Source: Helicoverpa zea (taxonomy: Eukaryota; Arthropoda; Insecta; Lepidoptera; Noctuidae). Taken from it: a stretch of DNA of 64,000 nucleotides. The DNA is taken from NCBI RefSeq assembly GCF_022581195.2, contig NC_061476.1, positions 1,738,501-1,802,500 on the forward strand. The letters are read 5' to 3'. Shown one piece after another: positions 51,101 to 63,100 of this stretch (position 1 is its first letter; every line of letters starts with the position of its first letter). The translations under genes were made by a program, and so were the position numbers. The notes under the pieces were generated by a model that worked only from the letters and a program-made list of their open reading frames with translations, did no database searches and was not told the DNA's origin.

Positions 51101-54100
51101 ACATGGTCTAAATTGTCGGATCTTCGTTTTTGATGTCGATTTTATTTCGTTTGTCCGACTTTGTTGTTTTTTTGTTGTTGGCTGACGGCTCCGTGCTGCA
51201 CACTTGCGACAGGCACGAGCCTAGCTGCGTCAGTCCCCCGGGGTGAACATTACCTTATGCACAATATCGAGGCAGTGCAGCGCATGCAGGCTGACGGGCG
51301 CGGCGGCCGTCAGCGAGTCGAGCGCCGTGGCCGCGGCCGACGGCTCCGTGCTGCACACGTGGGATAAGCACGAGCCTAGCTTTGTCACGTCCGCTGCCGT
51401 GAACCTTAAAGACAAAATAAGATAATTTAAAGAAAAATATTTACTCAAAAAATTGTACAATAGCAAAAGGCGGATGTATTAAAATCGATTTTATAAACAG
51501 CTGGAATTTGAGCAAGACATTTCGATGAAAAAAACGATACAACGCCCGCAGTGAAGGGTTACGAGTAAGCAACGTACGCGCTCGCACGGTTGAGTACCGC
51601 GCGGGACGGGATAGGAGATGCTGACGGACGCCATGACAGTCGAATATTCCATACCGTTACGAACGTGAACATACGTGGCTTATATGTGCATGTCATGTGT
51701 AGTGTGACTCTTTGAATCGCGATATCTCAGAAATACTAACATTTAGGAGAAAACTGTTAATGCCATTTTTGTAGCAAATTTTGAGATTTACAACTTTGAC
51801 TGATGTTTTTTTTGATAAAACTTACCGTTTTCGACAAAAAAAAAAACCTAAAATTCTGACATTTGACTGCAGGTTGCATATAACTGCGAAACCTCTCCAA
51901 GTAGGTAAGGTCGGTGCTTAATCGTATCTGGAGTGGTTAAAAACAAGACCTTTTAATCGCCAGGTTTCTCTGAAACTATGGGGATATTACCATTGGCTTG
52001 TAGAGCACCATCAAAGATCTATCATAATGAACGCATTTACCAATTAGTAAAGGAGTATTATGTACTCCTTTTATGTACTCCCCTTATGTACTCTCTTATG
52101 CACTTGCTTATGTGCTTTTCATATTTAAAAAAACCTGAATCGTCAGCAATTAAATGTAAACTAATTGGTAAATGCGTTCATTTCAATTCAGAGAGTACAT
52201 AACCCCGAGTACATAAAAGGAGTATATAAGAGAGTACATAAGGGGAGTACATAAGATAGTACATTAGGGGAGTATATAAGGGAGTACATAAAAGGAGTAC
52301 ATGATAGAGTACATAAAAGGAGTACATAAGGGGAGTACATAAAAGGAGTACATAAGAGAGTACATTAGGGGAGTACATAGGAGTACATAAGGGGAGTACA
52401 TAAGGGGAGTACATAGAAGGAGTACATAAGAGAGTGCATAAGAGAGTACATACGAGAGTACATAAGAGAAGAACATAAGAGAGTACATAAGAGAAGTACA
52501 TAAGGGTAGTACATAAAAGGAGTACATAAGGGGAGTACATAAGAGAGCACATAAAAGGAGTACATAAGGGGAGTACATAAGAGAGTACATAAGGGGAGTA
52601 CATAAGAGAGTACATAAAAGGAGTACATAAGTAGTATCTGGAGTGGTTAAATACAAGACCTTTTAATCGCCAGGTTTCTCTGAAACTATGGGGATATTAC
52701 CATTGGCTTGTAGAGCACCATCAAAGATCTATCATAATGAACGCATTTACCAATTAGTAAAGGAGTATTATGTACTCCTTTTATGTACTCCCCTTATGTA
52801 CTCTCTTATGCACTTGCTTATGTGCTTTTCATATTAAAAAAAAACCTGAATCGTCAGCAATTAAATGTAAACTAATTGGTAAATGCGTTCATTTCAATTC
52901 AGAGAGTACATAACCCCGAGTACATAAAAGGAGTATATAAGAGAGTACATAAGGGGAGTACATAAGATAGTACATTAGGGGAGTATATAAGGGAGTACAT
53001 AAAAGGAGTACATGATAGAGTACATAAAAGGAGTACATAAGGGGAGTACATAGAAGGAGTACATAAGAGAGTACATTAGGGGAGTACATAGGAGTACATA
53101 AAGGGAGTACATAAGGGGAGTACATAAAAGGAGTACATAAGGGGAGTACATAGAAGGAGTACATAAGAGAGTGCATAAGAGAGTACATACGAGAGTACAT
53201 AAGAGAAGAACATAAGAGAGTACATAAGAGAAGTACATAAGGGTAGTACATAAAAGGAGTACATAAGGGGAGTACATAAGAGAGCACGTAAGGGGAGTAT
53301 ATAAGAGAGTACATAAAGGGAGTACATAAAAGGAGTACATTTGAAAGTACATAAGGGGAGTATATAAGAGAGTACATAAAGGGAGTACATAAGAGAGTAC
53401 ATAAGGGGAGTACATAAGAGAGTACATAAGGGGAGTACATAAGAGAGTACATAAGGGGAGTACTTAAGAGAGTACATAAGGGGAGTACATAGGAGAGCAC
53501 ATAAGAGAGCACATAAGAGGAGTACATAAGAGGAGTACATAAGAGAGTACATAAGAGAGTACATAAGAGAGTACATAAGAGAGTACATAAGGGGAGTACA
53601 TAAGAAAGTACATAAGAGAGTACATAGGAGAGTACATAAGAGAGTACATAAGGGGAGTACTTAAGAGAGTACATAAAGGAGAGTACATAAGAGAGCACAT
53701 AAGAGGAGTACATAAGAGTACATAAGAGTACATAAGAGAGTACATAAGGGGAGTACATAAAAGGAGTACATAAGAGAGTACATAAGGGGAGTACTTAAGA
53801 GAGTACATAAGAGAGCACATAAGATAGTACATAAGAGAGTACATAAGGGGAGTACTTAAGACAGTACATAAGGGGAGTACATAGGAGAGCACATAAGAGG
53901 AGTACATAAGGGGAGTACATAAGAGAGTACATAAGGGGAGTACATAAGTAAGTACATACGAGAGTACATAAGAGAGTACATAAGGGGAGTATTTAAGAGA
54001 GTACATAAGGGGAGTACATAAGAGAGCACATAAGAGGAGTACATAAGAGAGTACATAAGAGAGTACATAAGGGGAGTACTTAAGAGAGTACATAAGAGAG

Positions 54101-57100
54101 CACATAAGTGAGCACATAAGATAGTACATAAGAGGAGTACATAAGAGAGTACATAAGGGGAGTACATAAGACAGTACATAAGACAGTACATAAGACAGTA
54201 CATAAGACAGCACATAAGACAGCACATAAGAGAGTACATAAGAGGAGTACATAAGAGAGTACATAAGGGGAGTACATAAGAGAGTACATAAGAGAGTACA
54301 TAAGGGGAGTACATAAGTAAGTACATACGAGAGTACATAAGAGAGTACATAAGGGGAGTACTTAAGAGAGTACATAAGGGGAGTACATAAGAGAGCACAT
54401 AAGAGAGCAAATAAGAGTACATAAGAGAGTACATAAGGGGAGTACATAAGGGAGTACATAAGAGAGTACATAAGGGGAGTACATAAGAGAGTACATAAGG
54501 GGAGTACATAAGTAAGTACATACGAGAGTACATAAGAGAGTACATAAGGGGAGTACTTAAGAGAGTACATAAGGGGAGTACATAAGAGAGCACATAAGAG
54601 AGCAAATAAGAGTACATAAGAGAGTACATAAGGGGAGTACATAAGACAGTACATAAGACAGCACATAAGAGAGTACATAAGGGGAGTACATAAGACAGTA
54701 CATAAGACAGCACATAAGAGAGTACATAAGGGGAGTACATAAGACAGTACATAAGACAGCACATAAGACAGCACATAAGAGAGTACATAAGACAGCACAT
54801 AAGAGAGTACATAAGGGGAGTACATAAGACAGTACATAAGACAGCACATAAGAGAGTACATAAGAGAGCACATAAGAGGAGTACATAAGAGGAGTACATA
54901 AGAGAGTACATAAGAGAGTACATAAGAGAGTACATAAGGGGAGTACTTAAGAGAGTACATAAGAGAGCACATAAGTGAGCACATAAGATAGTACATAAGA
55001 GGAGTACATAAGAGAGTACATAAGGGGAGTACATAAGACAGTACATAAGACAGCACATAAGAGAGTACATAAGAGGAGTACATAAGAGAGTACATAAGGG
55101 GAGTACATAAGAGAGTACATAAGGGGAGTACATACGAGAGTACATAAGAGAGTACATAAGGGGAGTACATAAGACAGTACATAAGACAGCACATAAGAGA
55201 GTACATAAGGGGAGTACATAAGACAGTACATAAGGCAGCACATAAGACAGCACATAAGAGAGTACATAAGGGGAGTACATAAGACAGTACATAAGAGAGT
55301 ACATAAGAGAGCACATAAGAGGAGTACATAAGAGGAGTACATAAGAGAGTACATAAGAGAGTACATAAGAGAGTAAATAAGGGGAGTACTTAAGAGAGTA
55401 CATAAGAGAGCACATAAGATAGTACATAAGAGGAGTACATAAGAGAGTACATAAGGGGAGTACATAAGACAGTACATAAGATAGCACATAAGAGAGTACA
55501 TAAGAGGAGTACATAAGAGAGTACATAAGGGGAGTACATAAGAGAGTACATAAGGGGAGTACATAAGAGAGTACATAAGGGGAGTACATAAGTAAGTACA
55601 TACGAGAGTACATAAGAGAGTACATAAGGGGAGTACTTAAGAGAGTACATAAGGGGAGTACATAAGAGAGCACATAAGAGAGCAAATAAGAGTACATAAG
55701 AGAGTACATAAGGGGAGTACATAAGACAGTACATAAGATAGCACATAAGAGAGTACATAAGGGGAGTACATAAGAGAGTACATAAGGGGAGTACATAAGA
55801 GAGTACATAAGGGGAGTACATAAGACAGTACATAAGACAGCACATAAGAGAGTACATAAGGGGAGTACATAAGACAGTACATAAGACAGCACATAAGAGA
55901 GTACATAAGGGGAGTACATAAGACAGTACATAAGACAGCACATAAGAGAGTACATAAGGGGAGTACATAAGACAGTACATAAGACAGCACATAAGACAGA
56001 ACATAAGAGAGTACATAAGACAGCACATAAGAGAGTACATAAGGGGAGTACATAAGACAGTACATAAGACAGCACATAAGACAGTACATAAGACAGTACA
56101 TAAGACAGTACATAAGACAGCACATAAGAGAGTACATAAGGGGAGTACATAACACAGTACATAAGACAGCACATAAGAGAGTACATAAGGGGAGTACATA
56201 AGACAGTACATAAGACAGCACATAAGAGAGTACATAAGGGGAGTACATAAGACAGTACATAAGACAGCACATAAGAGAGTACATAAGGGGAGTACATAAG
56301 AGAGTACATAAGGGGAGTACATAAGAGGAATACATATGAGTTTATATGAATATTTTGCCATCTAATTTAAGAAACTTACGTGGGTCGTATATGTTGAAAG
56401 ATGAGAGGGAAGATCTGTACAAGCGTGGTAAGGAAGTTCAGAGACGGCGCGTACACTTCCACTGGCTTGCCATCTTCTGATGCTGGAAGGGAAATAACAT
56501 GTTACATATTTGATTCTTCTTAAATGCCTGGTTAAAAGAATACGCAGAAAGTTTTGAAAATTGGTAAAATACCAATAGAACTTTATAAAAATCTTTATAA
56601 ACATTTTCTACTAACGGCTGTACTCAATATTCTTTTTACATTAACTCAAACAACTAACGTAATATCTACAGCATTTATATTAAGCAACTAGCTTTCGCCC
56701 GCGGTTTCTCCCGGGTCTAAGTTACCTCCCCTCTAATTTTCAGCCAATTCGGTCAAGCCGTTTTGATGTTATGTCGTGACAACGGAAAGGGGGTTTCATT
56801 TTTATATATACAATACATATAGAAGATAGAAGAAGAATACCATCGTCTGAAAAATTTGAAACTGTGGACATGTTGATTTCAGCTGACATTTTTTAGGCTT
56901 TTACCTAGTAATTGTGATAATAAATAGATGTATGATGATGATGACATGAAACCACATATTATTTTACTTGAGCAAAATAGTGTCCGACCGAACTTTCAGT
57001 TTCGGACAAAAATTTTGCGGATTTTGTCCCGGCCGGAAAACCAGCTTCGATCGGACCGTAAAAAAATAGAAACATACAAATTGCGAACCACCTTCTTTTA

Positions 57101-60100
57101 GGGATGTCGTTAAAAAGCTGTCTGCGTTTTTGCTGAAAAAAAAACCTTACGAGGCCTCCACCTCGGTAGCCCGCCCTGCTGCTGACACCACTTCTTGGAA
57201 TGACTCTCCTACTGACACCTGGAGGATGACACTTACGAGGAGGGTCGGAAGGTGATGCAGAGGCTATATTAGTCCATGCTGCCCAGGCAGCCGCCCACAC
57301 GCGCCTCTGTAGAGAGGCCTCCACCTCGGTAGCCCGCCCTGCTGCTGACACCACTTCTTGGAATGACTTCAATGCTCCTACTGATACCTGGAAGATGAAA
57401 AGATAGGGTATAGCGGTTAACTTGTATCTTAGGTGTAAGGGGTAGTATTTATAGTACCGAAGTATTTAAAATGATTGTCTTAGCCTGAAGACTGTCAGAG
57501 GATATATAGGGAGTTCGTAAGGCAGTCTATATCTCTCTATCGGGTAGTAAATAGAGGAGCATATGGGGGTACTACACAAGAGGTAACAAAGAAGGGAGCA
57601 CATAGGAGACTACAAAGGGGTAGTATAAAGTAGTGTACATATGAGTAGCACATAAAGAAGTTCATAAAGAAATTCATAAGAGAGTTTATAAGACAGAACG
57701 TAAGGCACATAGGGGAGTATATAAAGGAGTACTAACCTCATGACTCCTGCGCAAAGCGAAGTCAGTGATATAATCAAGCAGTGCTGTCCAGGATCGGTTG
57801 AAGTCTCCCACCGTGGTGAGCAGCTGGAACCGCGAGTGGAACACCCGGGACACGCCTGATAGTGTTAGCACCTTTACGGGAATAAGTAAAGAAAGATTGA
57901 ATTGTTGAGTAAAATCATAAATTGTTGCCATATCAGGAAAAAGATGAAGGGGTGTCAACATCGGGCGAATACCGACGTTTTCAATGTATTGTCTAAGAAA
58001 ATGATAATTTACTTAAGACTAATTTCAATACTCGTATTGGACTTTAACTACACCACGACTCTATCAACAGTGAAGTGTGAACATATATTTTTTTTTCATT
58101 TTTGAAGCTTAGAAATTTTATATTACCTGTGTTTCTGCCCACTGTTTCTGCGCAGTATTTCTAGTGTGATGTATGAGGATATGTTCTCCCGTATCCACCT
58201 TCTCCGAACTCGCTATGTTCGACTGTTTTTGGACCTGTAAACAAAGTTAATTTTACTTAAGCATATAAACGGATTAACTGATTTCATATGTTGCAGCAAG
58301 TTACAGGAACGCTAGCATTGCAAGTAGTTTTTAGTACTAAGAAAAAAAAATATGTTTGATGTCGCTTCATGCTCCAAGCCAGTCGTCGCGGCAAAATCTT
58401 TCCCGAACCGGTTAAAACCAGATTCGCGCGTCGTTCGTAGCTATCCGCTCTCTCCATATACACAAATGCGCTACCCGAGTCCGCGTCGTGAGTCGACATA
58501 AACAATCTATTTACTTGACTGTCAAGAAGGGTGGTGGTGTTTACTTAGTTGTAGTGTGTCGGTTATAATTTTATTTCGTTTAACAAATTCTCCATTTAAA
58601 GTGCCATCATGTTCCTTACATAGAGATTTTTGTTTTCATTTCCACGCACTCGAACTGTAATGCTGATGTATACCTGCTCCAACATAGGGAAGAGTACAGC
58701 CAGCAGTGCTCGCCAGGCGGGCTTGCTGAGCAGAGTGCCGTGGGCACCGATGCAGCTGAATAACGTCTGGCTGGCGGCACGACGGACTGGGGCGCGGGGC
58801 TCCGTGCATAGTTCGCCTGGGGGAAGTCATTTGTGCAGTTAGAAGTCATTCTTAAAAACAAGGATAGATATATATACTGTTTAATATATACACCAATTAA
58901 AATACAATAAAACAAAACTAAATATTTTAAAGTCGGTGACACAATGGGCGGTCTTATCGCTAAAAGCGATCTTAACATAAAATTGCAAGATCATCATAAG
59001 AATGACAACGGATTCCGGCAAGTTTACTAAAATATGTTATTCTACATTCAACCGGTTCAAACCGGCGTGCGCCGGCCCCACGCCGTTCTTTTTATTAATA
59101 GACCGAGCGCTGGAAAGAGCTGAGAGTGCAAAACATGATCACCGTATTGGGGTGTACCTCAGAAAAACATGCAGATTATGATTCTGAATGTTGCCAGGGG
59201 TCGTTTAGGACCATTTTTTTCGCTCCAAGAAGTCGCCTGACCTAACTTCTTTCCTTCCTCTGTGAGTAGTACATATTCGATTCTACAATTAATGAGAATA
59301 ATAATACGTACTAAGTCTAATATATAGACACATCCACAGCTTGTCCAATGGCGGCAATTCAGCGTGGTTGGGCACCTCGGGACACACCGCCGTGTCATTC
59401 GCTAAAGCTGCTACTAATTTGTCCCGGTTGTGGTACAAGTAATCCGATATGTTCCACTGCAAAAAGAGTACATATTCAATAGTTTTACAAAATGATCTTA
59501 TTATAGGGAAACTAAGTATCAAAATATTCATCCGCATCGCTGTCAGCTGGGATCGTGCCCAAAAGGCTGGCTGCATTGCCACGCTGGATGGCAATGCATA
59601 TCCTTTGACCGAAGTATAGGCCAGCCCTTTGGTCACGAGTGGACTCCACTAATCGCTTACTAATTTCTCGAAAGAGTCTGTGGGCACTTGGGCCCCATGG
59701 TCCCAGGGTTTCAACCCCAAACGGCTCAAAAATGCAATTGCCGGTGAGGTTTACATATTTGTGCCGCTTGAGGTTTTCCGCGGCTGCAGCAGCTGCACCG
59801 ACACAGCTCGCCGTACTGGGAAGGTGGGAAGGTGCAAGGGTGTCGACGCAGGTTGCGTCCCACACCAAAGACCTTCCCATCTTCCAAGGCATTATAGACA
59901 TCCCGTCTGGTCTCTTGCCATCGTCACGCGCCAAGCCTCTGGGTTCTAAAATGGCTGGCACTCCGGCGGTGACAAGAGCACGACGGATAATGTCATTTAT
60001 GCTGGCGTGTCGTGCCATGCGACCAGCACTTTTGCTACAGGAAAGACCATGGTGCCCAAGGCGGTCCACAGATTCACCGCACTGGCAGCGATGCGGAGCC

Positions 60101-63100
60101 GCAGTGGGAGCGCCGAGGCGTAGGCATGTAGCGAGCCGGAATGTAGTGTCACCCAGCATGGTCCCAACGCTGGGTGACGGCAGTGCGTGAAGCCATAACC
60201 CTGACTCCCACTCTCCCACAGCCAGTAGGCGGGCACGCTCAGCAGTATTGACAGATGTTTCAATTAGTTTATTTCTCGTCAATCTGCAGAGCGGCTCGTC
60301 CCACTGTCTCTGGGAAGCCGGGTTGTCAGGGAAGGCTGTGTTTGGGCAAGCCACTTTCCAGGCGTTCATGCCATCAGTCAGACACGGCACCTCAGAATCG
60401 ACCAGTGAAGGGGCTAAAATTTTTCTGGTCAACTCCTTAGTGCCGCAGACCGAGGATAGGAACGCCGGTAGACTTAAACTGGAAATTTTGCGGAAGTACA
60501 TATTAGTCAAATATGTGGTAAAGGTTGCAAGGAAATGTAGAAATTCTTGTCAAAAATCAAGAAAGTCAGATCAAAATCAAGTCATTTATTCAAAGTAGGC
60601 TAAAAATCAGCACTTTTTGAAGATCAAATTTAGAAAAGACAGCCCTTAATCGCCCGCCCTTCACCACTTCTTATGTGTTTTTGCTGGGAAGAATAAGTGG
60701 TGGAACAAACTCTCCAGCGACACAATTCTGTCTGTATAGTTTGAAGAACCGTATATAAAATATTAAAAATATAATTATACAAAATTGAATACATAAACTT
60801 TTATACAAAAATCAATTAAATAGTTAATCATGTTGGCTAGTACACACCTTACCCATACCTATTACTCAAGCAGATAATTTTGTACTCACGACATTGGTGT
60901 TTTCTAATACCCCAATGGCTGAGTAAAAGTGAAAGAAAAACAGATTTTTGAATAAGCATAAAAGTCTACATAGATACTGCAGAAGTACATGTGTTGCTGG
61001 GGAGTTTGTTCCACCACTTATTCTTCCCAGCAAAAACACAAAGGAAGTGGTGAAGGGCGGGCGTTCTGGGGGCTGTCTTTTGTTTTTGACGTTTGAAAAA
61101 TGCTGATTTATCAGCTTAATTTGAGTAAAGGTTTTTGAGTTTGTGTACAGTGAATATTTTCAGACAGGGTGTATGCACTCACCATGAGCCCCACAGCAGT
61201 GAGACTGATGTTGAGCTCTTTGGTCTGCGTGGCGAAGGCGGCGGCGGCGGCCAGCACCTGGCGCAGGCAGCCCAGCAGGTCGCTCTTACAGTGACATTAG
61301 ACAGGGTACTGCACTCACCATGAGCCCCACAGCAGTGAGACTGATGTTGAGCTCCTTGGTCTGCGTGGCGAAGGCGGCGGCGGCGGCCAGCACCTGGCGC
61401 AGGCAGCCCAGCAGGTCGCCCTTACAGTGACATTAGACAGGGTACTGCACTCACCATGAGCCCCACAGCAGTGAGACTGATGTTGAGCTCCTTGGTCTGC
61501 ATGGCGAAGGCGGCGGCGGCGGCCAGCACCTGGCGCAGGCAGCCCAGCAGGTCGCCCTTACAGTGACATTAGACAGGGTACTGCACTCACCATGAGCCCC
61601 ACAGCAGTGAGACTGATGTTGAGCTCCTTGGTCTGCGTGGCGAAGGCGGCGGCGGGGGCCAGCACCTGGCGCAGGCAGCCCAGCAGGTCGCCCTTACAGT
61701 GACATTAGACAGGGTACTGCACTCACCATGAGCCCCACAGCAGTGAGACTGATGTTGAGCTCCTTGGTCTGCGTGGCGAAGGCGGCGGCGGCGGCCAGCA
61801 CCTGGCGCAGGCAGCCCAGCAGGTCGCCCTTACAGTGACATTAGACAGGGTACTGCACTCACCATGAGCCCCACAGCAGTGAGACTGATGTTGAGCTCCT
61901 TGGTCTGCGTGGCGAAGGCGGCGGCGGCGGCCAGCACCTGGCGCAGGCAGCCCAGCAGGTCGCCCTTACAGTGACATTAGACAGGGTACTGCACTCACCA
62001 TGAGCCCCACAGCAGTGAGACTGATGTTGAGCTCCTTGGTCTGCGTGGCGAAGGCGGCGGCGGTGGCCAGCACCTGGCGCAGGCAGCCCAGCAGGTCGCC
62101 CTTACAGTGACATTAGACAGGGTACTGCACTCACCATGAGCCCCACAGCAGTGAGACTGATGTTGAGCTCCTTGGTCTGCGTGGCGAAGGCAGCGGCGGC
62201 GGCCAGCACTTGGCGGAGACAGCGCGGGCCGGCGCAGCCCAGCAGGTCGCCGGCCACCACCTGGGCGCACTGGAACGCTGAGCGGATCAGCTGCTCGCTG
62301 AAAATACAAGGATTCATTCATTTATTTACTTAAGGACGACCAACAAAGCATACACCAAAAAGTAAATTTATAACCACTAGCATCCTAACATGAGCTTAAC
62401 CCAGAGTATATATGTCTTTCCAAGGATCTAAGCTACCTCCTCACCGTTTTTCAGCAAATAATCTCGATCAAGATCGGCCAGATAACGCCGAGCTGGTCGT
62501 CCCCTCGAAAGCAGCAATCTGGCTGCTGTCTTACTGCACACAGTTCTGATAGTGGCTCCAAGAGACATTCAAGAGCCTCCATCACAAACTTACCTATGAT
62601 GCGAGGATATAGCAGAGATGATCTCCATCATGAGCGGCCAGGCGGCGCCGAGCTGGTCTCCCCTGGAGTGCAGCAGCCTGGCTGCACACTCCAGCTGCCG
62701 AGCTCTGACGTCACACTGCCGCACTGCACACAGCTCTGATAGTGGCTCCAAGAGAAGGCGTTCACGAGCCTGGGGGGTAGAACAGGTTTTGAAGAACTTG
62801 TTTTGGATAGTATGGCCTGCATTTTGAAGCAAAATCCAGCTTGGTTGTCGTGAAGTTGGATAAAGGAAAAAGTGAAATTCGAAGAAAAAAGAGAGTCTGT
62901 GGCTTCATAGCTCATCCTCCGAGCCTTTTCCCAATCATGTTGGGGTCGGCTTCCAGTCTAACCGGATTCAGCTGAGTACCAGTGCTTTACAAGAAGCGAC
63001 TGCCTATCTGACCTCCTCAACCCAGTTACCCGGGCAACCCGATACCTCTTGGTTAGACTGGTGTCAGACTTACTGGCTTCTGACTACCCGTAACGACTGC

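Noticed and set aside
52191..56330. CRISPR-like regular repeat array
   Set aside because: Units are 12-13 bp head-to-tail with no unique spacers, in a eukaryotic intron; this is a minisatellite.
52178..56361. Long - strand ORFs up to 817 codons made of YVLS/MYSL/CTLL repeats
   Set aside because: They are the minisatellite read in three frames. The unit simply lacks stop words; there is no domain, no start context and no splice support.
59639..60190. 183-codon + strand ORF
   Set aside because: Antisense shadow of the retrotransposon endonuclease frame, which carries the recognisable Cys/His and RPDG motifs.
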